This document shows positions 7,805 through 17,860 of a stretch of DNA of 64,000 nucleotides, in pieces. The DNA comes from Mucilaginibacter saanensis (GTDB taxonomy: Bacteria; Bacteroidota; Bacteroidia; Sphingobacteriales; Sphingobacteriaceae). The position numbers and the translations under genes are program-made. Every line of letters begins with the position of its first letter. The first letter of the stretch is position 1. The notes beneath the pieces are model-generated. The model saw only the letters and a list, made by a program, of their open reading frames with translations, was not told the origin of the DNA and ran no database searches. The stretch is from assembly GCF_014200575.1 (NCBI RefSeq), contig NZ_JACHBZ010000002.1, forward strand, positions 310,001-374,000, written 5' to 3'.

Positions 7805-9079
7805 TTATTTAGTGATTACATAATTTGCTATATAAGCAATACATACCACACCGCTAACATATTCCAATACAATTAGCGCGATGGTCAAAAAATGTTTCAA
7901 TTCTAATTTGGAAAGGTCAAGATTAAGCCCCCAGAATAAGTAAGCAGTATACAAAAAGACACCCGGTATACGGGTGATCCTGCGTTTGCATGAATTTTCT
8001 CTATGTTTTTTCCTGATTTTTTCGTCGTACTTCAGAAAATTTCCAGGCGAATAAACTAATCTTAGGTTTCCGTAAAGGAAGATATTAACCACAAAATATA
8101 TTAAAAAGATGATTATTCCATTGTAGATCACCATGCCTTTGTCATAGCCATAGTCCCACCAGTTTTTTGAAAGGAAATTGATGAAATAATGACCTTCGTG
8201 AAGCAGTTTTAAAGCGGTAAATTCCTTGTCATACTTTTCGAATTTTTGGGTGAGACCTGCATCTGAAAGTTGTTTTAATAACTGTTGGTAGATGATGGAC
8301 CGTTTTTCAAAACCCTGCGAGGAGTCAATTATAAATTCAAATCGATCCAACGGCAATTTGAATTTTGTAAAGTCGACGTTATTGAGTTTAATAGTACAGA
8401 TTTTTGTGTTTTTTAAATGGGTCAGATCTATCGCGCCTTTAAGATCGCGAAGATCCGTATTATTAAAACCTATAGTATCAGGTAAAAGCGTATTATCAAA
8501 ATTTACACTATCTATTTTTGTTTGACGTATTTCAAATTTTTTATAAATTATTACTGCTGCTATATTTAGAAATTTGATCTTACTATTGGTGATCAGTAAT
8601 TGCTGTTGCTTGCTATTTATTCTTACTGTTTTATTATTCAAATAGCTGATGAGTAAAATGTTTCTTTGTGCTTTTTTTATAGCGTTAGCGGCATCATTCG
8701 TTTCCAGATTAATCACACTACCTGCCACTGTGAGCGAGTCGACGTCATTCAGGTAGATTTTCAGAGATTGTAGTCCCTCAACTTCAGGGTCGATAATGAC
8801 GTTCTTCGCGTCTAATGTCAGCACTAATTCGGCAGCATTATCCCTGATTACCGTGTCATGAAGTTCATTTTTTTGTTTGGCTACTATAGTCTTAAAAAAC
8901 GGTGCTAAGGGGTCAAATAATTCTGCTGAATTAATAAAAACAATTTCCTTTTTTTTGAAATGTACATCATAAACGTGATACCGAGGATCGGTGCTTTTTT
9001 GAATGATCGTTTGCGCTGATAATTGCAAGGACCATAGCGCTATAAATATGTATGCGAAATATTTTATTAGCAGCTTCAT
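7805..9079 (-). CDS. Hypothetical protein with periplasmic domain and C-terminal membrane helices
   Basis: I do not recognise this family. The 424-residue product has a signal peptide (KYFAYIFIALWSLQLSAQ) and then about 270 residues rich in N, D, T and I with a repetitive leucine/isoleucine pattern (TVAGSVINLETND, ISYLNNKTVRINS). That pattern suggests a right-handed beta-helix or pentapeptide-like solenoid. The sequence LLHEGHYFINFLSKNWWDYGYDKG leads into a first helix (MVIYNGIIIFLIYFVVNIFLYG); a basic cytoplasmic loop (YDEKIRKKHRENSCKRR) and two more helices end the protein. The architecture resembles membrane-anchored pentapeptide-type proteins, sometimes linked to ion channels; this is weak inference. 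It is divergent from the fasciclin gene and shares a 65-nt upstream region with it. Confidence 0.6.
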   Translation of the reverse strand: MKLLIKYFAYIFIALWSLQLSAQTIIQKSTDPRYHVYDVHFKKKEIVFINSAELFDPLAPFFKTIVAKQKNELHDTVIRDNAAELVLTLDAKNVIIDPEVEGLQSLKIYLNDVDSLTVAGSVINLETNDAANAIKKAQRNILLISYLNNKTVRINSKQQQLLITNSKIKFLNIAAVIIYKKFEIRQTKIDSVNFDNTLLPDTIGFNNTDLRDLKGAIDLTHLKNTKICTIKLNNVDFTKFKLPLDRFEFIIDSSQGFEKRSIIYQQLLKQLSDAGLTQKFEKYDKEFTALKLLHEGHYFINFLSKNWWDYGYDKGMVIYNGIIIFLIYFVVNIFLYGNLRLVYSPGNFLKYDEKIRKKHRENSCKRRITRIPGVFLYTAYLFWGLNLDLSKLELKHFLTIALIVLEYVSGVVCIAYIANYVITK

Positions 9080-9144
9080 TTGTGATGGTAATTAGATAAT
9101 TACTAATATCGTTAATTTGATCTGCTTTTATTAAATTCGGTGAA

Positions 9145-9693
9145 ATGAAAACATTAGCTTTCACTGTTTTAATGTTGATGGTTTTAGCGTTTGCGCCCAT
9201 AGCAAAGGCTCAAACCAAAATGATTGGCGGGGCTTCAATGTACCCCACCAAAAATATAGTTGAAAATGCAGTAAACTCTAAAGATCATACGACGCTTGTC
9301 GCAGCAATAAGAGCGGCAGGTTTAGTAGAAGGCTTGGAGGGTGCCGGACCATTCACCGTATTTGCTCCTACAAACGAAGCGTTTAACAAACTGCCAACGG
9401 GAACAATAGACAAATTATTAAAACCCGAAAATAAAAACCTGCTTACAAAGATTTTAAATTATCATATCGTAATAGGACTTTTACCAACCTCCGACCTTTG
9501 GGTAATGTTGAGATCCGGTAACGGAAAAGCTGTATTAAATACAGTAGAGGGTGGAGTGTTAACTCTTATGTCAAAGGGAAAGAAATTGTACCTTATTGAT
9601 CAAAAAGGGGGAGTAGGTTACATCACCATTGCTGATATTTTCCAGAGTAACGGTGTGATACATGTGGTCAACGCTGTTTTAATGCCTGAGTAA
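9145..9693 (+). CDS. Secreted fasciclin (FAS1) domain protein
   Basis: The 182-residue protein has a signal peptide ending at AKAQ near residue 22 and a single FAS1 domain. The domain shows its hallmark H1 motif GPFTVFAPTNEAFNKLP and the later NGVIHVVNAVLMPE (the H2 region with the conserved VIHVV). FAS1 domains mediate adhesion or protein-protein contact at the cell surface. It is predicted periplasmic or secreted, with no lipoprotein cysteine. It is a lone gene next to a divergent membrane protein. The family is clear and the biological role is unknown. Confidence 0.9.
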   Translation: MKTLAFTVLMLMVLAFAPIAKAQTKMIGGASMYPTKNIVENAVNSKDHTTLVAAIRAAGLVEGLEGAGPFTVFAPTNEAFNKLPTGTIDKLLKPENKNLLTKILNYHIVIGLLPTSDLWVMLRSGNGKAVLNTVEGGVLTLMSKGKKLYLIDQKGGVGYITIADIFQSNGVIHVVNAVLMPE

Positions 9694-9803
9694 ATAGAAG
9701 TTTAGTGCAATAATATACCCCTTATGTATTTCAAAACCGAGCACTTCTAATCAACTATCTCCTTATGAGTAAATATGTGACATATCATTCAGTGTCGCAT
9801 AAA

Positions 9804-10046
9804 TCAAATATCATATATCTTTTTATACGTTTCCCTATGCATTTCAGTTTTTCTATCTTTCACTAATCTCAGTGCCTTTCTTCTATCTGTATATTTCCCA
9901 ATGGCATCAGCCACATGGCATGGCCTTATCTTTGGGCCGTGTTTCTTGACGCAATGTTCAAATACTTCAAATGCTACTCGTGGAGCATCGAAAAAATTGC
10001 CCTCAAAAAGTTTGTCAATGTGCTCTTCTATAACTTTAGCACTCAC
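9804..10046 (-). CDS. Small hypothetical protein
   Basis: This 80-residue charged protein has a GTG start at 10046 and no signal or membrane segment. The sequence looks coding (AFEVFEHCVKKHGPKIRPCH, followed by YTDRRKALRLVKDRK). The same frame stays open upstream through about 20 plausible residues (QDKDDFKIDFTEF) to a TAA near 10115 without an ATG, so the gene may have lost its original start. I chose this strand over two overlapping plus-strand frames because its composition is protein-like. The function is unknown. Confidence 0.5.
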   Translation of the reverse strand: MSAKVIEEHIDKLFEGNFFDAPRVAFEVFEHCVKKHGPKIRPCHVADAIGKYTDRRKALRLVKDRKTEMHRETYKKIYDI

Positions 10047-10136
10047 AAATTCTGTAAAATCTATTTTGAAATCATCTTTATCCTGCGTAAAAGAGTGAAA
10101 GGGGGGATATTATTCAATAATTTTAAACCAAACAGT

Positions 10137-10778
10137 ATGGAGCAACTAAGGCTGAGCCGCCTTGAAACTGGGCGTCCCGGTAGCCCGTGTACCAAGAAGT
10201 TCCTGGTTACCAATACCGAATTTACGGAACAGCCCATCTGCACTGCATCACGAGAATATCAACATCTGAAAATTAAGCAGTTGGAATTGCTTAATCTGCC
10301 TGCGGATGAACTACAATAGCAAATTGATGCCGTCACCGAAAAAATATGTCTTTGCGAAGGCTTATGTACTTCTGCATATATTAAGTACGATATACTTAAA
10401 CCCCGCGAAACAGCGGCGGTAGCAATATGTCCCGGTCCTAATCTGGTTTATTTTAACAGGATATATTCATTAGATGAAATGGTAAAGCATATTTACGGTA
10501 AAATTACTTTGCTTGATAAAATAAAGCGGCCGCACATGTTTATTAAGGAGCTTAACCTGTATGTTGATTATCTGCAAGCTGATATACAGGTACATTTGAA
10601 AAGTATAACCGAAAAAAAACGGAAACAGCTTGATAAATTTAAAATACAGCTGCATGAGGGTATTATCTATTACAAGCAACTTTTTGCTGCCTACCCAAAC
10701 CAAACTGCCGAATTATTGCAAACATGGTTTGATGAACTTACCATCGCCGAAAATAAAATTAATAACGTGTTAATTTAA
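10137..10778 (+). pseudogene. Decayed gene with in-frame TAG and missing 5' end
   Basis: From the ATG at 10137 a protein-like frame reads to LNLPADELQ, meets TAG at 10317-10319, and continues in the same frame (QIDAVTEKICLCEG, then AICPGPNLVYFNRIYSLDEM) to 10778 for another 152 codons. Cysteine-containing motifs CTKKFLVTNTEF, CLCEGL and ICPGPNL lie on both sides of the stop, so both halves look like one protein of about 213 codons. I recall similar C-terminal segments on longer Bacteroidota proteins annotated as oxidoreductases, but I cannot confirm the family. Only the C-terminal part seems to be left, and readthrough is unlikely. The fragment lies just upstream of the ECF sigma gene. Confidence 0.6.
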
Positions 10779-10868
10779 CCTGCATACATTTAGGTGCCGG
10801 TAAATCTTTTTTTAATACTTATATTGTCCTCAGCCAATTAATTCTTACTGTGGAATTATAGTTTTAAA

Positions 10869-11477
10869 ATGGAAATTAACCGGGATGATGATCTTTCTGA
10901 GGAGGAGTTAATACAGCTACTGCAGGTAGGGGATACAACTGCTTTTACGGCAATTTATAAGATATACAGCAAAAGGCTATTCCTGAAAATTTTGCGGATG
11001 GTGAATGATGAGGACACTGCGAAGGAGATATTGCAGGACCTGTTTATGAAAATATGGGAGGGGCGCGAAAATATAGATACTTCGCGTTCATTCCGGTCTT
11101 ATCTATATACCATTGGTGTAAATATGGTTTATGACCATTTCAGAAAAGTTGCTAAAAACAAACAACTGGCCGGGAAAATATTATTGATGGCTACAGACGT
11201 TTATACCCATACTGAAGAGAATATGATCAGCAAGCAAAATATGGACCTGATCAGGGTAGCAGTAAATCAGCTTCCCCCGCAACGAAAAAAAATTTATACC
11301 ATGTGCAGGCTCGAAGGCAAAACTTACGATGAGGTTAGCCAGGAGCTCCATATCTCAGCTTCAACTATTCAGGACCACATGGTTAAAGCTAATGCTGTTG
11401 TACGTAATTACCTGCACAACCATCCTGACCTCGCTGCTTACTCCCTGGCCGTTATCATTTTCTCCAATTTGAGCTGA
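10869..11477 (+). CDS. ECF sigma-70 factor, Bacteroidota SusCD-linked type
   Basis: The 202-residue extracytoplasmic-function sigma factor directs RNA polymerase to the adjacent outer-membrane locus. Region 2 contains FTAIYKIYSKRLFLKILRMV and DTAKEILQDLFMKIWEGRE; region 4 contains LPPQRKKIYTMCRLEGKTYDEVSQELHIS, an HTH that binds the -35 element. It is followed by its FecR-type anti-sigma factor and a SusC with an N-terminal STN domain, the classic trans-envelope signalling arrangement in which substrate binding to the TonB-dependent receptor releases the sigma factor. The length is normal. Confidence 0.92.
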   Translation: MEINRDDDLSEEELIQLLQVGDTTAFTAIYKIYSKRLFLKILRMVNDEDTAKEILQDLFMKIWEGRENIDTSRSFRSYLYTIGVNMVYDHFRKVAKNKQLAGKILLMATDVYTHTEENMISKQNMDLIRVAVNQLPPQRKKIYTMCRLEGKTYDEVSQELHISASTIQDHMVKANAVVRNYLHNHPDLAAYSLAVIIFSNLS

Positions 11478-11565
11478 CAGCCGGCTGTTAATATTTTTCA
11501 AAATATTTTTTATTCAGAGCCCACATAAACATTTTCTGTAGCGTATTAGCAGAAAAACAGATGTT

Positions 11566-12783
11566 TTGAAAAATAAAGAAGAACTTGATATTCTGATAAA
11601 TAAATACCTCAGCAGGCAATGTACTTCGGATGAAATAGATGTGCTGCTGCATGAATTTAATTATCCTGAAAGTGAGGAGGCACTAAAAGCTGCCATAATG
11701 CAATACTTTGAAAAATCAGCGGATAGCAATAGCCTTGACGATACCGGTTTGAAGAATTTGCTTGACGACGTACACACTAAACTTATTGCTCAAATTGATG
11801 AACCAAGTAATGCTCCTAAGCAACGTTACCGTAAAATGTGGCGGCTTACGGCTGTAGCCGCTGTTCTGTTAACATTCCTGTTTGCCGGGTTTTATCTTTA
11901 TCTGAATCTTAACCGGGTTAAACCCGGAGTAGCGCCGCTTGCGTCAAAACAACCCGAAAACGATGTAATACCAGGTAGCAATAAGGCGGTTTTAATTTTA
12001 TCAAACGGTTCCAGGATAGTATTGAATGATGTTAAAAATGGCATTGTAGCAAAGCAGGGAGGCATAGCGGTATTTAAGACCGACAGTGGGCAGGTAATCA
12101 ATAAAAAAACAAACGATGACTTGGCAAGCAATACAATGCCTGCCGGATACAATACCATCATAACTCCACGCGGCGGGCAGTTTAAGGTGGTGCTGCCTGA
12201 TGGCAGCCAAGTATGGTTAAACGCCGCTTCTTCGTTAAAATATCCAACACAATTTACAGGCAATCAAAGAAATGTGGAGCTTACGGGCGAGGCGTACTTT
12301 GAGGTTGCAAAAAACGCCGCAAAGCCATTCAAAGTAACATCAGCCGGACAAGTTGTTGAAGTGTTGGGTACGCATTTTAATATCAATGCTTATGATGACG
12401 AAACGCAGGTGAAAACTACCCTGCTCGAGGGAAGTGTAAAAGTGCTTTACCGGCAGTCTATAGCTTTATTGAAACCGGGGCAGCAAGCAAAAATTACTAC
12501 TGGAACAGATGGGCAGATAGTGGTAAGCGACAATATTGATACGGATGAGATTACTGCCTGGCGGGATGGCTATTTCCAGTTTAATCATGCCGATATACAA
12601 ACCGTGATGCGGCAGCTGTCGCGCTGGTACGATGTGGATGTAAAATACGATGGCACTGTTACATCAAAACAATTTGGCGGTGCCATTCAGCGTAATTTAA
12701 AGCTATCGCAGGTATTGCACATTTTAGAAAAAAGCGGGCTACACTTTAACATTAGCGGAAAGGAGGTGACCGTTATGCAATAA
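11566..12783 (+). CDS. FecR-type anti-sigma factor
   Basis: This inner-membrane protein holds the sigma factor inactive until the partner receptor signals. The cytoplasmic N-terminus (about 85 residues) is followed by one transmembrane helix (LTAVAAVLLTFLFAGFYLYL) and a periplasmic FecR domain with TPRGGQFKVVLPDGSQVWLNA and the sequence VELTGEAYFEVAKNAAKPF. The C-terminal DUF4974 segment (FQFNHADIQTVMRQLSRWYDVDV) is typical of Bacteroidota. The start is TTG at 11566; an ATG five bases upstream is out of frame and stops at once. The 405-residue length is usual. It belongs with the preceding sigma gene and the following SusCD pair. Confidence 0.92.
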   Translation: MKNKEELDILINKYLSRQCTSDEIDVLLHEFNYPESEEALKAAIMQYFEKSADSNSLDDTGLKNLLDDVHTKLIAQIDEPSNAPKQRYRKMWRLTAVAAVLLTFLFAGFYLYLNLNRVKPGVAPLASKQPENDVIPGSNKAVLILSNGSRIVLNDVKNGIVAKQGGIAVFKTDSGQVINKKTNDDLASNTMPAGYNTIITPRGGQFKVVLPDGSQVWLNAASSLKYPTQFTGNQRNVELTGEAYFEVAKNAAKPFKVTSAGQVVEVLGTHFNINAYDDETQVKTTLLEGSVKVLYRQSIALLKPGQQAKITTGTDGQIVVSDNIDTDEITAWRDGYFQFNHADIQTVMRQLSRWYDVDVKYDGTVTSKQFGGAIQRNLKLSQVLHILEKSGLHFNISGKEVTVMQ

Positions 12784-12818
12784 CCTATACGCCTAACGTG
12801 AATCATCTGTATAAAAAA

Positions 12819-12842
12819 CCGGAAGCGTTGGCCCGCTTCCGG
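12819..12842 (+). terminator. GC-rich hairpin between fecR and susC
   Basis: A 9-bp perfect stem (12819-12827 with 12834-12842) and a 6-nt loop lie between the anti-sigma gene and susC. There is no T-run after it, so it may be an mRNA-processing or attenuating structure rather than a full terminator. Confidence 0.45.
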
Positions 12843-12918
12843 CATAAATAGTCGGGATGTTTCAAACAAAATTCTTTTGCAATTCAATTATTTTTTAACT
12901 CCAAACCACTCAAATGTA

Positions 12919-15900
12919 ATGAATTTTATTACTTGTCGTAGTTTATGCGATCTGTTTACGGCACCATATACCGTCGGTAAACCCGCAAAAACATACCATC
13001 AAACCTGGCGGATCATGAAGCTGACCTTTATTTTAATAACGATTGCATTTATGCATGTTTATGCAAGCAGTTATTCTCAAACCGTAACATTTTCGGGGAA
13101 GAATGTGGCCCTGGAAAAGGTTTTTAAATCTATCCGCAAGCAAACGGGTTACGTGTTTTTCTACAGTTATGACCTGTTGCAGCATTCCAGGCCCATTGAT
13201 CTGGATTTTAATAACAAACCTTTGGAACAGGTGCTTACATACTGCCTTGCGGGTCAGTCGTTAGATTATACTATCGAAAACAAAACCATCGTGATCTCGC
13301 TGGCAAAAAATAACGGCGATGCTAAACAGGTACCGGTAAAAATTAAAGGGAAAGTTACCGATAGTACCGGTGCAGTTTTGCCGGGTGCAACTATTGCCAT
13401 AAAAGGCAAAACGGGCGTGCTGGTGATAGGTGTTGACGGAACGTTTACAATTGACGCCCAGCCGGGCGACGTGCTTATTATCTCTTATATGGGCCTCGCG
13501 TCAAAACAAATAACCATTAGTGCCGGTACAACTACCCTCAATATTGTATTGTCGCCAGAAACCGGCAGGTTAAATGAGGTGGTAGTGGTGGGTTACGGTA
13601 CACAAAACAAAAAGGACCTGAGTACAGCTGTAGCAACTGTTGGCTCAAAAGTACTGGGTAGGCAGGTGGTGAGTAGTTTTGAAAATGCGTTGCAGGGGCA
13701 GGCTCCCGGTGTTCAGGTAAACAACCCAACAGGGCAACCCGGTTCTGCAATTAATATCTCCATCCGGGGTAAAAACTCGCTGAGTTTAAGTACATCACCT
13801 TTGTATGTGATTGATGGCGTACCTGTACAACCCGGATACGATGAAGAGCTGGGTATAGGCAATCAGCGTCCTAATCCTTTAAGCACGCTGGCCACCAGTG
13901 ATATTGAATCAATAGATGTTTTGAAGGATGGTGCGGCAGCTGCCATTTATGGTTCGCGCGCCTCAAATGGGGTGGTTGTGGTAACCACAAAAAGGGGTAA
14001 AGCAGGCAAGCCCCAGGTTGATTTTAATATGTACTACGGGCAGCAAAAGCTGGTTAAAAAGATCAAGCTGTTAAATGGAAAACAATTTGCATCCATATAC
14101 AATCAATCCCTTATCAATGCGGGCGAGGATCCGGCGTATGATGTAGATACCGTAACCACCAACACCAACTGGCAGGATTTACTTTACCATGATGCGCCTA
14201 TCCGCAACTATCAGCTAAGCATACAGGGCGGTACCGATAAAACAAAGTATTATATATCAGGTGCATATTTTAACCAGGATGGAATTATCCGTAATTCTGG
14301 TTTTGAAAGGTATTCGGCTAAGATCAACCTTGATCAGCAGGTTACCGATAAGTTTAAAATTGGTACCAGTTTAAATTTGGCCAATACCCAAAATAACCGC
14401 AGCACGCGTTCAGAAATGCAGCTTAATAACTCGGGCGTGGTTTTAGGTGCGTTGGAGCAGATCCCCACTTTAGCCATCTATAATCCGGATGGTACTTATG
14501 CGCTTAACCCTTTTTCGCAATCAGATAATCCGTACGGGGATAATGAAACCACGCACAACATCATCAAAATGAACCAGCTTTTTGGTAATATGTACGGGGA
14601 ATATAATATCCTCAAAAATTTAGTCTTTCGTACATCAATTGGTATCGATTACCGGGCGCAGATCGAGAATCAGTTTATAGCCAGGGAAAATCCGGGTTTT
14701 GAAAACGCGGCTTCGGCAAGCAGGGGCAGTGCAGCAACCGGCACCAATACAGGTACAATATGGCTTTGGGAAAATACCCTTACCTATAAAGCGGTGTTTA
14801 AAAACGAACACAATTTAACGTTGCTTGCGGGGCAATCGGCACAAAACTCTGAGTTGTTTACGTCCAGTGCTTCGGGCTATGGATTTCCGTCAAATGCGGT
14901 GCCTTACTTATTTGCTGCCAGCATAAAGCAAAGCATATCCAGTTATGAAGAACAGTGGGGGCTGGTTAGTTATTTTTTAAGAGCCAACTATAATTATAAA
15001 GACAAGTACTATGCATCGGCCAGTATGCGTGCCGATGGTTCAAGCCGTTTTGCGGCTAATAACAGGTATGGTTACTTTCCTGCGGTATCTGCGGCCTGGC
15101 GCATTTCCCAGGAACCATTTTTTGATAAAAACGGAATTGTATCCGAGCTGAAACTGAGAGGTAGCTTTGGTGCCAATGGTAACCAAAATGTGGGCGTTTA
15201 TGATCGTTACAGCACTTATGGTACCGGATACAATTATAGCAATTATACAGGTGATGGTTCTGTTGCCGGCGGTATAGCTGCCCAGCGTATCGGTAATGAT
15301 AAGCTTAAATGGGAAACTACCTATCAGTACGATGCCGGGTTTGACGTTGATCTTTTTAATAGCCGTGTAAATGTTACCGGGGATGTTTATCTGAAAAGAA
15401 CTAAGGATCTGTTAACCGAAGTGCCGCTTGCCATAAGTTCAGGTGCGGAGATAACCACAATTGTAGAAAATTTGGGTCAGGTACAGAATAAGGGATTTGA
15501 GCTGGGGATAAACACAGTAAATGTCCGGTCGTCAAGTGGCTTTACCTGGAGTACGCAATTCAATTTCAGCCTTAACCGCAATAAGATACTTGATCTGGGA
15601 ACATTGGTAGATGAAAATGGAAAAACGGTGAACAGGCAGATCATCGGGGATTACTCCATCAACGAAAAAGGACAGCCCTTAGGTGCGTTTTATGGTTATG
15701 TGGTAAAAGGAATATTTCAAAGTGCTGCAGAAGTAGCAGGTGCGCCTAAACAGCCAAATGCATCGGCTGGTGATCTGCGTTTTGAAGATCTTAATAACGA
15801 TGGTGTTATTGATGCTAATGACCGCAAGATCATTGGAGATCCTAATCCCAAATTCATCAGCGGTATTACCAATACCTTTAGTTTCAAAGGTGTTGATCTG

Positions 15901-16347
15901 AGTTTCTTTTTCCAGGGTAGCTTTGGTAACCAGATCTATAACCAAAACCGTACGCTGCTTGAAAACATGGTTAATCCGTTTAATCAATCCATTGATGTAT
16001 TAAACAGCTGGACACATGCCGGTCAAAAAACAAACCTTCCACGTGAGGTATATGGTGATCCGAATGGCAACAGCAGCTTTTCAACACAATACCTGGAAAG
16101 CGGTACTTATGTGCGTTTAAAGAACCTTACCCTGGGTTACACTTTCCCAAGTGCGCTGCTTAAAAAGGTAGGGATAGCCTCGTTAAGGCTTTATGCAACC
16201 GGGCAAAACATATTAACCTTTACCAAGTACAAGGGCTATGACCCGGAGGTAAATGCCGACCCACTTTCAAATACAGGTTTTGGACGGGATTACGGGGTAT
16301 ACCCGCCGGCTAAAACTTATACGCTGGGAATCAATGTTCAATTTTAA
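12919..16347 (+). CDS. SusC/RagA TonB-dependent receptor with STN domain
   Basis: This outer-membrane active transporter pairs with the SusD downstream. After an N-terminal extension and signal segment (MKLTFILITIAFMHVYASSYSQ) comes a secretin/TonB short N-terminal (STN) domain (LEKVFKSIRKQTGYVFFYSY), the part that talks to FecR. A carboxypeptidase-regulatory-like domain (VKGKVTDSTGAVLPGATIAIKG-like), the plug (SIDVLKDGAAAAIYGSRASNGVVVVTTKRG-like) and a 22-strand barrel ending in LGINVQF follow. I chose the ATG at 12919; a TTG at 12877 and the ATG at 13015 are alternatives. About 1142 residues is normal. The substrate is not evident because no glycoside hydrolase lies inside this unit. Confidence 0.93.
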   Translation: MNFITCRSLCDLFTAPYTVGKPAKTYHQTWRIMKLTFILITIAFMHVYASSYSQTVTFSGKNVALEKVFKSIRKQTGYVFFYSYDLLQHSRPIDLDFNNKPLEQVLTYCLAGQSLDYTIENKTIVISLAKNNGDAKQVPVKIKGKVTDSTGAVLPGATIAIKGKTGVLVIGVDGTFTIDAQPGDVLIISYMGLASKQITISAGTTTLNIVLSPETGRLNEVVVVGYGTQNKKDLSTAVATVGSKVLGRQVVSSFENALQGQAPGVQVNNPTGQPGSAINISIRGKNSLSLSTSPLYVIDGVPVQPGYDEELGIGNQRPNPLSTLATSDIESIDVLKDGAAAAIYGSRASNGVVVVTTKRGKAGKPQVDFNMYYGQQKLVKKIKLLNGKQFASIYNQSLINAGEDPAYDVDTVTTNTNWQDLLYHDAPIRNYQLSIQGGTDKTKYYISGAYFNQDGIIRNSGFERYSAKINLDQQVTDKFKIGTSLNLANTQNNRSTRSEMQLNNSGVVLGALEQIPTLAIYNPDGTYALNPFSQSDNPYGDNETTHNIIKMNQLFGNMYGEYNILKNLVFRTSIGIDYRAQIENQFIARENPGFENAASASRGSAATGTNTGTIWLWENTLTYKAVFKNEHNLTLLAGQSAQNSELFTSSASGYGFPSNAVPYLFAASIKQSISSYEEQWGLVSYFLRANYNYKDKYYASASMRADGSSRFAANNRYGYFPAVSAAWRISQEPFFDKNGIVSELKLRGSFGANGNQNVGVYDRYSTYGTGYNYSNYTGDGSVAGGIAAQRIGNDKLKWETTYQYDAGFDVDLFNSRVNVTGDVYLKRTKDLLTEVPLAISSGAEITTIVENLGQVQNKGFELGINTVNVRSSSGFTWSTQFNFSLNRNKILDLGTLVDENGKTVNRQIIGDYSINEKGQPLGAFYGYVVKGIFQSAAEVAGAPKQPNASAGDLRFEDLNNDGVIDANDRKIIGDPNPKFISGITNTFSFKGVDLSFFFQGSFGNQIYNQNRTLLENMVNPFNQSIDVLNSWTHAGQKTNLPREVYGDPNGNSSFSTQYLESGTYVRLKNLTLGYTFPSALLKKVGIASLRLYATGQNILTFTKYKGYDPEVNADPLSNTGFGRDYGVYPPAKTYTLGINVQF

Positions 16348-16371
16348 TTCATGACCAAATAGCTTAACTAT

Positions 16372-17850
16372 ATGAAACGATATATCAATCAATTCCTTTT
16401 TGTACTGGCTATCCTGCTTTGCGGGACTATGTCATGTAAAAAAGTGCTTGAAAAACCACCACTAACAGCCATTACCGCCGATAACTATTTTAAAAATGGT
16501 GATGATGCAGAATCGGCCATAACAGGATGTTACGATGCCCTGCAGGACGATGGTTATTACGGATCGGTATTTAACCTCCTGGGCGAAATGCCATCGGACG
16601 ATGCCACATCTGCTAATGCCGACGTGTTTTCGCTGGATAAAATTCAGTGGACTGCAACCACCAGCCAGCCTGGCAGGTTGTTCCAGAACGCTTTTAAGGG
16701 TATTAACCGGGCGAATTCTGTTATTAAATATGTACCTGCAATCACCACCGGCATTACTGCGGAAAGACGCGGGCAGATCATGGGCGAGGCGTATTTTTTA
16801 CGAGCCCTGCATTATTTTAACCTTGTAAAATGCTTTGGCGGCGTTTCGCTTCACCTGGTGCCTACAGAAACCGAAGCACAGTCGGCTATAGCCCGCTCAA
16901 TAGCCAGTCAGGTGTACGCGCAAATTGAGAGTGACCTTACCGCCGCCGAAGGCCTGTTGCCGGAAAGCTTTGGCAATATCGGTATTGACCGCACAAGGGC
17001 TACCAAAGGAGCAGTTAACGCGCTACAGGCAAAAGTTTATTTATATGAGCGTAAATGGCAGTTAAGCATAACCGCGGCTGATAAAGTAATAAGCAATGCC
17101 AACTATGGTACAGGTTTAAATACACCATTTAATGCCCTGCTGCCCTTTAAAAATAAGCAGGAATCTATATTTGAGGTACAATACGCAGGTACCGATGATG
17201 GTGGTTTTACCTTGCCAGATTTGGTTTTACCATCGCCGCCTGCATCGTATTCATTTCCTAAATATAATATCCCTACTGATGATTTGATGAATGCAGTAGA
17301 TAAGGTAAATGATGAGCGCTGGAAAAACAGGGGAGCAGTAGAAGGGGGGATAAGCTACACCAGTGCCATACAGGGCACGGGAGGCGGTAATGATGGAGGG
17401 TGGTTTGTTTATAAATGGCGCAATACAAACTTTTTTGCCAGTAATGATAATTACCCGCTGCTTACGCTGGATGATATTTACCTGGTATATGCCGAGGCAT
17501 CAAATGAGCTCAATGGTCCAACGGCACAGGGGCTTGATAAATTAAATGCCATACGGGTAAGAGCCGGCATAGGTGCAACCTCGCTTGCTGTACTTTCAAG
17601 CAAAAGCCTGTTTAGGGATGAGGTGGATAAACAACGGAGGTTTGAATTGGCCTTTCAGGGCGACAGGTGGTTTGATCTGGTAAGGTACAGTAACCAAACT
17701 ATTGCGGATGCTTCTGCAGTGCACAAGGTTGCTGCGCTTGATATCATCAAGCAGCAGAGAGGCTCTGCAAACCCGAACTATTTATTGTTCGCCTTGCCGT
17801 TGGATGAATTGAATTCCAATCCGCTGGCTAAGCAAAACCCGGGCTTTTAA
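16372..17850 (+). CDS. SusD/RagB surface lipoprotein
   Basis: This surface-exposed lipoprotein forms the lid of the SusC barrel and binds the imported ligand. The lipoprotein signal ends at GTMSC near residue 22. TPR-like helices characteristic of SusD follow: DNYFKNGDDAESAITGCYDAL, a middle GEAYFLRALHYFNLVKCFGGV, and the C-terminal VDKQRRFELAFQGDRWFDLVRY. The gene begins 24 nt after susC. The 492-residue length is usual. A strong terminator follows at 17861. Confidence 0.93.
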   Translation: MKRYINQFLFVLAILLCGTMSCKKVLEKPPLTAITADNYFKNGDDAESAITGCYDALQDDGYYGSVFNLLGEMPSDDATSANADVFSLDKIQWTATTSQPGRLFQNAFKGINRANSVIKYVPAITTGITAERRGQIMGEAYFLRALHYFNLVKCFGGVSLHLVPTETEAQSAIARSIASQVYAQIESDLTAAEGLLPESFGNIGIDRTRATKGAVNALQAKVYLYERKWQLSITAADKVISNANYGTGLNTPFNALLPFKNKQESIFEVQYAGTDDGGFTLPDLVLPSPPASYSFPKYNIPTDDLMNAVDKVNDERWKNRGAVEGGISYTSAIQGTGGGNDGGWFVYKWRNTNFFASNDNYPLLTLDDIYLVYAEASNELNGPTAQGLDKLNAIRVRAGIGATSLAVLSSKSLFRDEVDKQRRFELAFQGDRWFDLVRYSNQTIADASAVHKVAALDIIKQQRGSANPNYLLFALPLDELNSNPLAKQNPGF

Positions 17851-17860
17851 AATAATCAGA

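Noticed and set aside
9901..10098. Plus-strand frames overlapping the small gene at 9804-10046
   Set aside because: The composition is not protein-like there, while the minus-strand frame is; only the part after 10137 of the longer plus frame looks coding.
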